Position numbers and translations under genes: made by a program. Source: Pedobacter sp. PF22-3 (lineage in GTDB: Bacteria; Bacteroidota; Bacteroidia; Sphingobacteriales; Sphingobacteriaceae). Taken from it: a stretch of 64,000 nt of DNA. The stretch's first letter is position 1. Each line of letters begins with the position of its first letter. Location of the stretch: NCBI RefSeq assembly GCF_026239555.1, contig NZ_JAPIVP010000001.1, positions 186,001-250,000 on the forward strand, given 5' to 3'. The notes beneath the pieces are model-generated. The model ran no database searches. It had not been told where the DNA came from and was given only the letters and a program-made list of their open reading frames with translations. Positions 16,722-26,189 of the stretch are shown piece after piece.

Positions 16722-17843
16722 ATGGGAAAAAACAAGCCTCGAAACCGTCATAAGCACTATAAAGTTCCAGCGCCCGGCACCAGTCCGGGTTTATATGCCA
16801 TCGATGAAGACGCACTAAAGCCACAAATTGTATTGCATACTTATAATGAAAAGAGTTATAAGAAAACCGAACTGGAAAACATCAATAACATTGATAAACT
16901 GATTGAGAACAAAGATTTTTATTACTGGTTCGATATCAAAGGTTTGGCTGATCCCAATATATTTGAAACTTTATCTACTAAACTAGACATCAGCAGGCTC
17001 GTGCTTGAAGATATCACCAGTTCTTATCAGCGGCCCAAACTGGATGAATATGATAATGACAAATACATTTTTTCGGTTAGCAGGCATTTATATTTAAGTG
17101 ATGATAATGTGCTGTGTAATGATCAGATTTCCTTTATTCTATCAGAACGGACACTCATTACCTTCCAGGAAACTTACGCAGATTGTTTTGAACCAGTCCG
17201 CAAACGTTTGGAAATAGGGAAGGGCAACATCCGCATTGGTGGCAGCAGTTATTTAATGTATGCCATCATGGATGTGATTGTAGATAATTATTTTGCGCTT
17301 TTGAATTTTTGGGGTGAGGAATTAGATGCGATTGAAGACCGCCTGTACGATCATCCTGATAAAAGGATCATGTACGATACACAGGCCATCAAAAGATCTT
17401 TGATCACCATTAGGAAAGTAACCTGGCCGGAAAGGGATAAATTGAACGATATTATCCGCACGGATAGTCCTTTAATATCCGACCTGACCAAAACCTACAT
17501 GAAAGATGCTTACGATCACTGCATCCAGATCATTGATTTTATCGAATCTTTAAAAGAGATTGCATCTGCCAATATTGATATGAATTTATCGATCATCAGT
17601 AACCGGATGAACGAAATTATGAAAGTTTTGACCATCATTTCATCCATATTTATTCCATTAACCTTTATTGCAGGGATATATGGAATGAATTTCAGTAGGG
17701 AAGACCCCGCAACCGGAAAAATACTGAAAGATAATATGCCGGAATTATATGCTGAACATGGATATTTATACACTTGGATTGTGATGGCAGTGATAGCTGT
17801 TATACAGGTAATTTACTTTTGGCGTAAAGGTTGGTTTAAATAA
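16722..17843 (+). CDS. corA: CorA-family magnesium/cobalt transporter
   Basis: A 373-residue CorA channel. The large cytoplasmic N-terminal alpha/beta domain runs to about 300, a long stalk helix follows, and then two transmembrane helices (about 304-320 and 347-366) with the signature YGMNF at 320-324. Only about 25 residues separate the helices, and the basic tail RKGWFK is typical. It imports Mg2+ down the membrane potential and may also pass Co2+ or Ni2+. It lies upstream of a ParDE module, beyond which is the unrelated Mg2+ transporter mgtE. Confidence 0.94.
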   Translation: MGKNKPRNRHKHYKVPAPGTSPGLYAIDEDALKPQIVLHTYNEKSYKKTELENINNIDKLIENKDFYYWFDIKGLADPNIFETLSTKLDISRLVLEDITSSYQRPKLDEYDNDKYIFSVSRHLYLSDDNVLCNDQISFILSERTLITFQETYADCFEPVRKRLEIGKGNIRIGGSSYLMYAIMDVIVDNYFALLNFWGEELDAIEDRLYDHPDKRIMYDTQAIKRSLITIRKVTWPERDKLNDIIRTDSPLISDLTKTYMKDAYDHCIQIIDFIESLKEIASANIDMNLSIISNRMNEIMKVLTIISSIFIPLTFIAGIYGMNFSREDPATGKILKDNMPELYAEHGYLYTWIVMAVIAVIQVIYFWRKGWFK

Positions 17844-17856
17844 TATTTTTTAAATA

Positions 17857-17873
17857 ATACCAATTATTGGTAT
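17857..17873. promoter_or_regulatory. palindromic operator before parD
   Basis: ATACCAAT-T-ATTGGTAT is a perfect 17-bp palindrome 21 nt before the parD ATG and overlaps a TATATTTAA promoter-like stretch. ParD-type ribbon-helix-helix antitoxins repress their own operon from such sites, so this is the likely ParD/ParDE operator. Confidence 0.65.
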
Positions 17874-17894
17874 ATTTAATCAAATAATGTAATT

Positions 17895-18137
17895 ATGGGA
17901 CGAAATACATCAATCCTGCTAGGCGATCATTTCGATAATTTTATCAACGAAAAAATTGCCTCTGGTAAATTTAATTCTGCAAGCGAGGTGATTAGAACAA
18001 GCTTAAGACTTTTAGAAGAAGAAGAAAAGCAGATCGAATTGTTGCGTGAAGCTTTAAAAGTTGGTGAGGAAGGTGGGTTTGTAAAAGATTTCGACCCCGT
18101 TAAACACTTGCAAGAGTTACACCGCAAGCATTTATAA
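17895..18137 (+). CDS. parD: ParD-family antitoxin
   Basis: An 80-residue type II antitoxin. Residues 1-45 (NTSILLGDHFDNFINEKIAS, then SASEVIRTSLRLLEEEE) are the ribbon-helix-helix DNA-binding domain of the ParD/CopG family. The acidic C-terminal region (46-80) would wrap the toxin. The stop overlaps the parE start (TAATG), giving coupled translation. A perfect palindrome lies just upstream, consistent with autorepression. Confidence 0.9.
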   Translation: MGRNTSILLGDHFDNFINEKIASGKFNSASEVIRTSLRLLEEEEKQIELLREALKVGEEGGFVKDFDPVKHLQELHRKHL

Positions 18138-18433
18138 TGGTTACCTACCATATTAGTAAGCCTGCACAGATAGATCTTGAAGATATTTGGTTATATACAT
18201 TTAATAATTGGTCTAAAGATCAGGCAGATAGATATTATAGTTTATTACTTAGTGAGTGTGAATATATATCAAATCATTTTGAATATGGAAAAGTAATGGA
18301 TCATATATTAATGGGATACAGATGTTCGGCAGTTAAATCTCACCTAATATTCTATAAGCTGGGAAAGGATGGCTTAGTGGAAATAATCAGGATTTTACAT
18401 CAAATGACTAACATTAAAAGTCACTTATTGTAA
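18137..18433 (+). CDS. parE: ParE/RelE-superfamily toxin
   Basis: A 98-residue toxin of the ParE/RelE fold. Recognisable segments are VTYHISKPAQIDLEDIWLYT (2-21), an Arg-containing strand GYRCSAVKSHLIFYKL, and a terminal IIRILHQMTNI. Family members either poison DNA gyrase (ParE) or cleave mRNA (RelE); the VEIIRILHQ end favours the ParE branch. It overlaps the antitoxin stop by 1 nt. It is followed 51 nt later by mgtE, so some mgtE transcription could come from the toxin-antitoxin promoter. Confidence 0.88.
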   Translation: MVTYHISKPAQIDLEDIWLYTFNNWSKDQADRYYSLLLSECEYISNHFEYGKVMDHILMGYRCSAVKSHLIFYKLGKDGLVEIIRILHQMTNIKSHLL

Positions 18434-18484
18434 AAAATCAATTTTTAATATATGTAGCTTTAGGGCGTTTTGGTTAGGTTATAG

Positions 18485-19834
18485 ATGCAGTCATTCGAAA
18501 TAGATAAAAGCGACGTACTCAAGGTTAAAAATGCAATTTTAGCCGGTGATGAAACTTTAAAAATAGTTTTAGAGGAATATCATGCCTCAGAAATTGCGAT
18601 TTTGTTCGAACGTTTGGATAAATCCGAACAACGGCATATTATCAACCTTCTTCCGGCAGAGATCGCTTCCGAAATTATTTCGGAAATGGATGAAGAATCT
18701 CACCCCGAGGATTTACTCTTTGAGCTTCACCCTGATAAACGTACCGAAATTGTTGAGGAACTGGATTATGATGATGCAACGGACATTATTTCGCAACTGG
18801 AAGACCACGAGCAGAAAGAAATTCTGGAAGATCTTACCGAAGATCATGCTTCAGAAATCAGGAACCTTTTAACTTACGACGAAAAAACCGCTGGTGGTTT
18901 GATGAACACAGAACTGATTTGTGTAAACATTAACCTCACCAAAAAAGATGCAATTGACGAGATTATCCGCCAGAGTGAAGAAATGGAGGAGTTTTATACC
19001 ATATATGTGGTAGATGACGAGGAGATTTTTAAAGGCATTGTTTCGTTAAAAGATATTATCAAGGCAAAACATAACGCCAAAATAACCGAACTGGTTAAAA
19101 TAGATGCCGTTTACGTGCATCCCGATACCGACCAGGAAGAAGTAGCCAACCTTATTTCCCAATATAATTTAACCAGTATCCCCGTAATAGATGATCATCA
19201 GAAATTATTGGGAAGGGTAACTTTTGATGATGTGATTGATGTAATGGAAGCGGAAAGTACAGAAGATATCTTAAAAATTTCAGGGGTATCGGAAGATGAG
19301 GAATTAAGTGGTAACTGGGTAGAAGCGGTAAAATCGCGTTTGCCATGGTTGATTATCAACTTGGGCACTGCATTCCTGGCATCATCAGTAGTGCGATATT
19401 TCGACCCAACCATTAAACTGATTCCTTCCTTAGCAGCTTATATGACCATTATTGCCGGGATGGGTGGAAATGCAGCCACCCAAGCGCTTGCTGTAACGGT
19501 GAGGCGTATTTCCCTTTACGATTTAACAGATAAGCAAGCTTACAGAACCGTTTTAAAAGAGTTTACCGTAGGCTTGATTAATGGAGCATCAAACGGATTA
19601 ATTGTATTTATTTTCGCTTTCTTTTTTGATGGAAATCCGATGCTCGGTTTGGTTATCTTCCTGGCTATGACGGGCAATTTGGTTATTGCAGGTATCACTG
19701 GTGCGGGTATTCCACTTATTTTAAAACGTGTAGGTATCGATCCTGCCATTGCATCATCTATAATTATTACTACTTTTACCGATGTTTTTGGCTTCCTATT
19801 AATTTTAGGATTGGCCAGCAAACTTTTACTATAA
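18485..19834 (+). CDS. mgtE: MgtE-family magnesium transporter
   Basis: A 449-residue MgtE. Residues 1-130 form the acidic superhelical N domain, 131-260 hold two CBS domains (LMNTELICVNINL and YNLTSIPVIDD) that sense Mg2+, and 270-449 hold five transmembrane helices with the pore-forming MGGNAATQALAV segment. It is a Mg2+ channel gated by cytosolic Mg2+. The ATG at 18485 follows a short AT-rich spacer after parE. It is a different family from corA, about 0.6 kb upstream. Confidence 0.95.
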   Translation: MQSFEIDKSDVLKVKNAILAGDETLKIVLEEYHASEIAILFERLDKSEQRHIINLLPAEIASEIISEMDEESHPEDLLFELHPDKRTEIVEELDYDDATDIISQLEDHEQKEILEDLTEDHASEIRNLLTYDEKTAGGLMNTELICVNINLTKKDAIDEIIRQSEEMEEFYTIYVVDDEEIFKGIVSLKDIIKAKHNAKITELVKIDAVYVHPDTDQEEVANLISQYNLTSIPVIDDHQKLLGRVTFDDVIDVMEAESTEDILKISGVSEDEELSGNWVEAVKSRLPWLIINLGTAFLASSVVRYFDPTIKLIPSLAAYMTIIAGMGGNAATQALAVTVRRISLYDLTDKQAYRTVLKEFTVGLINGASNGLIVFIFAFFFDGNPMLGLVIFLAMTGNLVIAGITGAGIPLILKRVGIDPAIASSIIITTFTDVFGFLLILGLASKLLL

Positions 19835-19840
19835 TCAGGA

Positions 19841-19871
19841 TTTGCTCGATTTTAGGAATTCGGTATCTTTA
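19841..19871 (+). promoter_or_regulatory. Bacteroidota-type promoter for bioB
   Basis: TTTG (19841-19844), 19 bases, then TATCTTTA (19864-19871) fits TTTG-N19-TAnnTTTG with one mismatch. The bioB ATG lies 72 nt downstream. Confidence 0.45.
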
Positions 19872-19943
19872 TCCGAAAGACTGAATTGGCTGCCTGTTAA
19901 TTAACTAAGACGAATAAAATTAAATCTGTAAAATCTGATCCAC

Positions 19944-20945
19944 ATGCAAACAACAAGACACGATTGGACAAAAGAAGAAATATACGAAATTTATAATAGA
20001 CCGTTTTTGGATCTGGTTTACGAAGCTGCAAGTATCCATAGAGAGAATAAAGATTACAATGAAGTTCAGGTAAGTTCATTAATTTCGATCAAAACCGGAG
20101 GTTGTGCCGAAGATTGTTCATATTGCCCACAGGCTGCCCGTTACCATACCGATTTAGAAGTACAGCCCTTAATGCAGGTTGGCCAGGTGGTTAGTGCTGC
20201 TGTTAAAGCTAAAGAAGGTGGCGCATCACGTCTATGCATGGGGGCTGCCTGGCGCGAAGTACGCGATAACCGCGATTTCGACCGTGTAATTGAAATGGTT
20301 AAAGCAGTTAATGATATGGATATGGAAGTTTGCTGTACTTTGGGTATGCTTACTGAAAATCAGGCGCAGCGTTTAGCTGATGCCGGTTTATATGCTTATA
20401 ACCACAATATCGATACTTCGGAAGATGATTATAAACGTATCATTTCAACCAGAACTTACGATGACCGTTTAAATACCATTAAAAATGTACGTAAAGCTAA
20501 ATTAACGGTATGTAGTGGTGGTATTATCGGTTTAGGTGAAACTGTAGAAGACCGTGTCTCGATGTTGCAGACTTTATCGAATATGGAAAAACATCCTGAA
20601 TCGGTTCCGGTTAATGCTTTGGTTCCTGTTAAAGGGACACCTTTAGAAAATCAACCGCGTGTTCCAATCTGGGATATGGTAAGGATGATTGCCACAGCGC
20701 GTATTGTAATGCCAAATTCAGTTGTACGTTTATCAGCTGGTAGAAATGAAATGAGTACACTAGAACAAGCTTTTTGCTTTATGGCTGGTGCAAGTTCTAT
20801 TTTTGCAGGCGATAAGTTATTGACTACACCAAATCCGGCATTTATAGATGATATGGCCATGTTTGAGTTGTTAGGTCTGAAAACGAGGGATGCTTTCAAA
20901 AACGGCAGGCCTGCTAATACAATAATTGAACAGGAAGCTGTTTAG
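19944..20945 (+). CDS. bioB: biotin synthase
   Basis: A 333-residue radical SAM enzyme that inserts sulfur into dethiobiotin, the last step of biotin synthesis. The [4Fe-4S] motif [12 protein letters not shown] gives Cys54, Cys58 and Cys61. [20 protein letters not shown] and [10 protein letters not shown] (with the Arg that ligates the [2Fe-2S] cluster) follow in the expected order. Other bio genes are absent from the window, so the pathway is split. It has its own promoter-like site and two downstream hairpins. Confidence 0.97.
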   Translation: MQTTRHDWTKEEIYEIYNRPFLDLVYEAASIHRENKDYNEVQVSSLISIKTGGCAEDCSYCPQAARYHTDLEVQPLMQVGQVVSAAVKAKEGGASRLCMGAAWREVRDNRDFDRVIEMVKAVNDMDMEVCCTLGMLTENQAQRLADAGLYAYNHNIDTSEDDYKRIISTRTYDDRLNTIKNVRKAKLTVCSGGIIGLGETVEDRVSMLQTLSNMEKHPESVPVNALVPVKGTPLENQPRVPIWDMVRMIATARIVMPNSVVRLSAGRNEMSTLEQAFCFMAGASSIFAGDKLLTTPNPAFIDDMAMFELLGLKTRDAFKNGRPANTIIEQEAV

Positions 20946-20971
20946 GTAAAAAATATAATCCATATCCTTGT

Positions 20972-20993
20972 TGTCAGTTGTTTCCAACTGACA
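20972..20993. terminator. hairpin downstream of bioB
   Basis: A perfect 9-bp stem, TGTCAGTTG/CAACTGACA, has a 4-nt loop but no strong T run, so it is more a stabilising hairpin than a classic terminator. Confidence 0.45.
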
Positions 20994-21020
20994 GGTAGAT
21001 AGATTTCAACCCATAGTATT

Positions 21021-21065
21021 ATAAATAAGAAAGTCCCAGATTTAATCCGAGACTTTCTTATTTAT
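21021..21065. terminator. terminator between bioB and ohr
   Basis: A 15-bp perfect stem, ATAAATAAGAAAGTC with GACTTTCTTATTTAT, lies between convergent genes and can work in both directions. Confidence 0.75.
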
Positions 21066-21119
21066 GATATTATTTACAATATCAGATAGAAACATCTGAC
21101 AGCACGACGAAAATTTATC

Positions 21120-21530
21120 TTATACCGCGGTTACCCTTACTTCAATATTTCCTTTAGTTGCTTTCGAATATGGGCAGGCACGATGTGCCTTATCAGCTAA
21201 AGCTTGTGCTTCTTCATGAGAAATCCCTGGAATATGAACATCCAGATCGGCAGAAAGTACAAAAGAGTTTCCATCTTTATTAAAAGAAACCAATACTTTC
21301 ACATTTGCTTCGCTAATATCAACACCTTCACGTTCCGCAACTGAGCCTAATGCTCCCAAATAACAAGGTCCCCAAGCTGCAGCAAATAATTCTTCCGGGT
21401 TTGTAGCACCTCCTTGCCCTCCAAGTTCTTTTGGCTTTCTTAGCTCTAAATCTAAAATTCCATCACTTGATTTAATGTGTCCGTCTCTTCCTCCAGTAGC
21501 TGTAACTTCAGCCGTATATAGCTTTTCCAT
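21120..21530 (-). CDS. ohr: organic hydroperoxide resistance protein (Ohr/OsmC)
   Basis: A 136-residue Ohr-subfamily peroxidase that reduces organic hydroperoxides using two cysteines. Cys56 (WGPCYLGAL) and Cys119 (RACPYSKAT) are the peroxidatic and resolving residues, and Arg15 in GGRDGH activates the first. The N-terminal sheet begins YTAEVTATGGRDGHI. Length is normal for Ohr, which is shorter than some OsmC forms. No OhrR regulator lies next to it. Confidence 0.92.
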   Translation of the reverse strand: MEKLYTAEVTATGGRDGHIKSSDGILDLELRKPKELGGQGGATNPEELFAAAWGPCYLGALGSVAEREGVDISEANVKVLVSFNKDGNSFVLSADLDVHIPGISHEEAQALADKAHRACPYSKATKGNIEVRVTAV

Positions 21531-21637
21531 AATATTATATTAATGTGAATAGCTTAACAATCTCCAGTAGTCTTTGTTTTTGATACAAAGTATTTGATAG
21601 TTTTAATTCAGGACTAAACTACAATTAATAAATGTGG

Positions 21638-21738
21638 TCGTCTTTATTGGAGCATAACGAATGGAAAAATCTTTGAAACCAGTTAGTAAAATGCAACTTA
21701 AAAAGATTTCTCCACTTGCGGTCGAAATGACAACACTT
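21638..21738. repeat. REP-like repeat
   Basis: 'cgtctttattggagcataacg' at the left and 'aaaaagatttctcc...gcggtcgaaatgacaacac' at the right are the two ends of the shared palindrome, here between ohr and the FUSC gene. Confidence 0.6.
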
Positions 21739-21742
21739 TGAT

Positions 21743-23902
21743 CTATAGCTTTATTTTTACCGATAGTTTGTAAATATCGTAGGCCACTTTTTGGATCAGA
21801 TCAAATTGCTCTGGAACAAGATCTTCACCTTTTTTTATTGCTAAACCATTATCGTTTAACCTGATTAAAGGCACATTATCTATTGTACCTTTTCCTTGCT
21901 CCAGATTATCAATAGAAGCATCCAATAAATAGTTGGTATTATTGGCGATCGGTTTTAAGTTTTCGAAACTCTCAAATATAAATTGATGTTCTTTATTATA
22001 GAGCGAAAGGGTGGCCACATAAGATGACAATAAATGGCTTAATGCAGTAAATTGATGCACTTCCTTGATAAACAGCTGTTTACTTTTTGGCTCAGAGAAC
22101 ATTCTTTGAAAAAGCGAGGCCAAGTTTGCTGTGCTTACATACACCTCTTTACGGGCCAGCTTATATTCCGTTCTGTTATAATTTTTCTCAAAATATAATT
22201 TTACTACTTGTTCATAATAAGCTTTGTTTGCCTTTAGCATGTCGATCATAGCCGCTTTTAGCTTCTCATATTCCCAGGTTGGGAATAAAGAATAACTGGC
22301 CAATAAAGCAATACCAGATCCTATAAAGGTATCATAAATCCTTTCACGTGCCAATGCTATCGATCCCATACCTAGAAAATCGAACAAGATTAAGATATAA
22401 GGGGTCATAAAGAGTACGCTGACTACATAATTTTTTCTTTGGAAACTATAACAGCCAATCATGCAGAATAACAGGATTACAAACAAAGTATTCCGATCGT
22501 GGATGTAAGTAATAACACCCATGCCAATGAACGCCCCAACTGTGGTACCGATTAAACGCTGATAATTACGTTCTTTAGTTAAACTAAATCCGGGCTTTGA
22601 AATAACGAGAATGGTAAGGAGAATCCAGTAACTATGTGAGAAATCGAGTATCTGAGCCACTATAAAACCTAAAAGCATCACAACAGTAACCCGTAACGAA
22701 TGCCTGAAAGTGGAAGAAGTATAGGTTAAATTCTCCGTAAACAGTTTGAAATCGAATTTTTGCCTGGTGATAAATTTCTCGGTATCTACCTCGGCTTTAC
22801 CAATATCCTTGCTGTTTCTGATTTTAAAATAGCTGAAAATAGTTTTAACCCTGGCCAGGATATTTTCGATGTTCACCTCAATATTTTTTAAGGCAATAAT
22901 ACCCAGGGTATTGTATTCCTGGTTTTGGTTGTTCTTTTCCAGATTGTTGATTTTAATCTTTAACCTTTCGATCTCAATTAATAAACGTTTGGAAATAACA
23001 GGTATCCCTCCACTTTTGAGGGCAAATGCAATATCATCAAGGGCATACGAGGTCCGCTTTATAGCCATTTCATAATCTGATAAAATACCTGCTTTATCAA
23101 ACTGATCGTGTAACTGCTGGTAATTATAATAGGTAGACATTACCTGCTCAAACAGATCAACCATATCTACAAATACCAATAATAAAAATCTGCCTTCTGG
23201 AGTAGAATCCCTTACGATTTCGCGGGTTCTAAATAAGAGTTCTCTTACTGCATCTTGTTTTTCGTGAACAGAAACCTGAAGTTGTAATAGTTCAGAATAT
23301 GTTTTATCGTAATTGTTATTTTGATGATAAAATTTGGCTTTCTCTCTTAAAAATTCTGCCACCTCTAAAATAGAATCACTTAACGATTGTTGTACCAAAC
23401 GAAATGGACGTAAGCGATACACAAAATAGCTTAAACCAGTATACCAAAGGCTACCAGCCAGCACCAAAGCAGCATGTAACAATACCTCTTGCCATGGGCG
23501 AATATCATCAATACTCAATACCATGATCAACAAAACGGCAGTACCCACTGATGCTGCCCTGATGCCATAGATATAAAACATCGAAAACACAAAGCTGGAT
23601 ACAGCCAATAAAAAGCCGATAAAATAGTGGTTTTTATTGGTCAAGCCTGTGATGATGGAAAAAGTAAATATGAGTGCTGTGGTAATCAGCATGGCGTTTC
23701 TTCGGTGAACCATTGGCCCCGGACTATCTACCACACTTACACATAAAGCACCTAAAGATAAAGTCATGCCATACTTTAACAAGCCAAATTGTGCAAAAAT
23801 CAGAGAGGGGAGTAGTACACCTATGGTAATACGGAGCCCATCGGCAAAATAGGTACTCAATAAAAAGTCTTGTATATTTCTAATGGGTTGCCTGATCTGC
23901 AT
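21743..23902 (-). CDS. FUSC/YccS-type membrane protein
   Basis: A protein of about 719 residues with two blocks of hydrophobic helices, one near the N-terminus (about 20-150) and one central (about 395-520), separated and followed by long charged helical cytoplasmic regions. This duplicated plan, with LRITIGVLLPSLIF and LRVTVVMLLGFIVAQ opening the two blocks, is that of the FUSC/YccS-YhfK family of putative efflux or transport proteins related to AaeB. Substrate unknown. I chose ATG 23902 (MQIRQPIRN); a TTG eight codons upstream also opens the frame. Confidence 0.85.
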   Translation of the reverse strand: MQIRQPIRNIQDFLLSTYFADGLRITIGVLLPSLIFAQFGLLKYGMTLSLGALCVSVVDSPGPMVHRRNAMLITTALIFTFSIITGLTNKNHYFIGFLLAVSSFVFSMFYIYGIRAASVGTAVLLIMVLSIDDIRPWQEVLLHAALVLAGSLWYTGLSYFVYRLRPFRLVQQSLSDSILEVAEFLREKAKFYHQNNNYDKTYSELLQLQVSVHEKQDAVRELLFRTREIVRDSTPEGRFLLLVFVDMVDLFEQVMSTYYNYQQLHDQFDKAGILSDYEMAIKRTSYALDDIAFALKSGGIPVISKRLLIEIERLKIKINNLEKNNQNQEYNTLGIIALKNIEVNIENILARVKTIFSYFKIRNSKDIGKAEVDTEKFITRQKFDFKLFTENLTYTSSTFRHSLRVTVVMLLGFIVAQILDFSHSYWILLTILVISKPGFSLTKERNYQRLIGTTVGAFIGMGVITYIHDRNTLFVILLFCMIGCYSFQRKNYVVSVLFMTPYILILFDFLGMGSIALARERIYDTFIGSGIALLASYSLFPTWEYEKLKAAMIDMLKANKAYYEQVVKLYFEKNYNRTEYKLARKEVYVSTANLASLFQRMFSEPKSKQLFIKEVHQFTALSHLLSSYVATLSLYNKEHQFIFESFENLKPIANNTNYLLDASIDNLEQGKGTIDNVPLIRLNDNGLAIKKGEDLVPEQFDLIQKVAYDIYKLSVKIKL

Positions 23903-24220
23903 GTTACAAAAATAACATAATAGCAATGTTTTTTGTTGGGAATAAAATTAAGTTTTTTGCTTTTTTCTTATTTTCACGAATAAAATGCTAATCAATTGAT
24001 TATTAAATACCTATAAGTATGTTAATAAGTATACTGAGAATTATTGTTAATAAACTTACACCATAGCGCAACAGGCGATTAAAAAGGAACTTTATTTAAA
24101 TTCAACCTGTTGATAACCAGTATTTTTAAGTGAATAACTTTGTTTATAAAAACATTTATTTTATACTTGACAAATAAGCATTTATGCACTAAATTAGATT
24201 ATATCAAATACGAAGTACTT

Positions 24221-24595
24221 TGAATTCTGATAAAACGAGCCAAAAGAAATAAGGAACCGAAAGGGGAATTTTTCGGAACGTTTACAGGGAAAACGATTAA
24301 TTTCTTAAAGGGGTAAACCAAGTAAGAATATACATGACCACCGCAAGGTTCGGGAATAAGAAAATCGAACAGGCCCAGACAGAGCTTATGGAAAACTAAG
24401 AAGTTTACGGACAGAAGAGTTGGAAATAAATTTTCACGGATCGCAAAAGTTGCAAAACCTAACGAAAACGGAAAAATCAAAGTAACAAGAATTAGATGCT
24501 TTAAAATACAGCTATGGTTGTTTTTAAAGTTAAAACGGGGAAATGAATCGAAAGAGGAAGGTCCCCGTTTTTATTTTGCCCAGGATTTTGTATGA
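24221..24595 (+). pseudogene. decayed coding sequence with compensating frameshifts
   Basis: No intact gene lies in 23903-24655, yet three adjoining reading pieces look protein-coding. Frame A (from 24227) reads KRAKRNKEPKGEFFGTFTGK and TINFLKG to a TAA at 24314. Frame B reads VNQVRIYMTTARFGNKKIEQ and AQTELMEN to a TAA at 24397. Frame C reads KKFTDRRVGNKFSRIAKVAK and PNENGKIKVTRIRCF. A and C share one frame and B is offset, so two compensating frameshifts split a single ancestral protein of about 110 residues. A terminator hairpin follows at 24532-24573. I do not recognise the family. The opposite-strand open frames here are probably shadows. Confidence 0.5.
24532..24573 (+). terminator. terminator after the decayed gene
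   Basis: AAAACGGGGA (24532-24541) pairs with TCCCCGTTTT (24562-24571), with a 20-nt loop and continuing T run. It marks the end of a former or present transcript upstream of phoH. Confidence 0.6.
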
Positions 24596-24655
24596 TGGCC
24601 AAAAAAGAATAGCCAATTTTTCTGCTAATTATCCTTAAAATATTAAATTTACCAA

Positions 24656-26008
24656 ATGGCCAAAAAAGGTAAATCAATCTCCAATCCGTCAAAAAAAATA
24701 TTCGTTTTAGATACCTCGGTTATTTTATATGATCATGACGCAATTAATAACTTTCACGAGCATGATGTAGCCATTCCCATTCAGGTTTTAGAAGAGCTTG
24801 ATCATTTTAAAAGCGGTAATGATACGCGAAATTTTGAAGCCAGAAGTTTTATCCGCCTCATTGATGAAACTTCCAAACAAAAACTCATCAGCGATTGGAT
24901 CTCGCTAAAAACTCCAGAATCAGGAAAATTTAAGGTGGTTTTAAATGAAAAGCCATTAACTATAAATGCGGAAGAAGTGTATGGAAAAGGAAAAACCGAC
25001 CATAAGATTTTGAATGCAGCATTAAGTTTAAAAGAAGAATATCCAAATAAAAAAGTAATACTGGTATCTAAAGACATTTGCCTGAGGTTAAAAGCAAAAG
25101 CATTGGATTTAAATGCAGAAGATTATGAAACAGGGAAGATCAAAAATGTAGATGAACTTTATGCCGGAAAAACCGAAATAGCAGATTTTCCTGTTGAAAT
25201 TATAGAGAAGGTAAAAAAACAATCATTTATTGATGTGGCTGAAATAACACTGCCACACAAAAATGGCAATCATTTTTACGTTTTAAAAAATAAAAGGAAA
25301 ACGGCCAACGTATTTTATAACCATCATTTAAAAACCATTTCGGCAGTTTCTACTGATGCGATATTTAAAATAAAACCTAAAAATATCGAACAGGCATTTG
25401 CCATCCATGCGCTTTTAGATCCAGAAATTAAGCTGGTGAGCATTCAGGGCAATGCCGGAACAGGAAAAACCTTATTGGCAGTGGCCAGCGCTTTAGAACA
25501 GCGTAAAAACTTTAGGCAGATTTATGTTACCAGGCCGATTGTTTCTTTGAGCAATAAAGATATTGGCTTCCTACCAGGCGACGCAAAATCGAAAACTGAT
25601 CCTTTTATGGCACCCATTTGGGATAATTTGCGGTTTATTAAAGAGCAATTTATTGGCGACGATAAAATGTCGGAAAAGATTATTGAGCTGATTACGACCG
25701 AAAAAATAGCCATTGCACCATTGGCCTTTATCAGAGGCAGAACCCTCACTAAAATCTTCTTCATTATTGATGAAGCACAGAACTTAACACCACATGAGGT
25801 TAAAACAATCATTTCGAGGGCAGGAGAGCACACTAAAATTGTTTTTACAGGAGATATTTACCAGATTGATACGCCATACCTCGATTCAGAAAGTAATGGC
25901 CTGTCTTATTTAATCGAAAATGCGAAAAACCATCCGCTTTATGCACACATTACTTTGCAAAAAGGCGAAAGGAGTGAATTGGCCAATTTAGCGAATGAGT
26001 TATTGTAA
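24656..26008 (+). CDS. PIN domain plus PhoH-like ATPase
   Basis: A 450-residue PhoH2-type protein. The N-terminal PIN ribonuclease domain (about 14-150) has Asp19 in VLDTSVILYD and Glu46/47, acidic residues expected of a metal site. The C-terminal PhoH ATPase has Walker A GNAGTGKT (265-272) and Walker B IIDEAQN (370-376), followed by FTGDIYQID and GLSYLIE. Such proteins are thought to be RNA helicase-nucleases; the fused PIN plus PhoH arrangement is known. It stands alone after the decayed gene and terminator. Confidence 0.92.
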   Translation: MAKKGKSISNPSKKIFVLDTSVILYDHDAINNFHEHDVAIPIQVLEELDHFKSGNDTRNFEARSFIRLIDETSKQKLISDWISLKTPESGKFKVVLNEKPLTINAEEVYGKGKTDHKILNAALSLKEEYPNKKVILVSKDICLRLKAKALDLNAEDYETGKIKNVDELYAGKTEIADFPVEIIEKVKKQSFIDVAEITLPHKNGNHFYVLKNKRKTANVFYNHHLKTISAVSTDAIFKIKPKNIEQAFAIHALLDPEIKLVSIQGNAGTGKTLLAVASALEQRKNFRQIYVTRPIVSLSNKDIGFLPGDAKSKTDPFMAPIWDNLRFIKEQFIGDDKMSEKIIELITTEKIAIAPLAFIRGRTLTKIFFIIDEAQNLTPHEVKTIISRAGEHTKIVFTGDIYQIDTPYLDSESNGLSYLIENAKNHPLYAHITLQKGERSELANLANELL

Positions 26009-26029
26009 GATTCTACTCCCAACCAAGCG

Positions 26030-26157
26030 ATCGTCATTTCGAGCGGACCCGATAGCTATCGGGTGCAACGAAGTCGAGAACCCGAAGGCTCAGCGAAGCT
26101 AAATCTATCTCGAGGGTAGATCTCTCCATTCCGCTGCGCTTCAGTCGAGATGACGAT
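26030..26157. repeat. REP-like repeat, full-length copy
   Basis: The left end 'cgtcatttcgagcggacccgatagc' and right end 'ctgcgcttcagtcgagatgacg' are imperfect inverted copies. Inside are 'gcaacgaagtcgagaacc', 'gaaggctcagcgaagc' and the small palindrome CCCGATAGCTATCGGG. It is the clearest copy of the family and separates convergent genes. Confidence 0.75.
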
Positions 26158-26189
26158 TTTCCTTATTAGAGATACAGCCAAATTTGTGA

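Noticed and set aside
23903..24655. Possible tmRNA, RNase P or 6S RNA in the 750-nt gap
   Set aside because: The expected conserved cores are not present; 'gaggaaggtcccc' only superficially resembles an RNase P segment and belongs to the terminator loop.
24199..24692. Two minus-strand open frames (93 and 63 codons)
   Set aside because: They are Phe/Leu-rich antisense readings of the decayed plus-strand gene and of its terminator; the plus-strand pieces look far more like protein.
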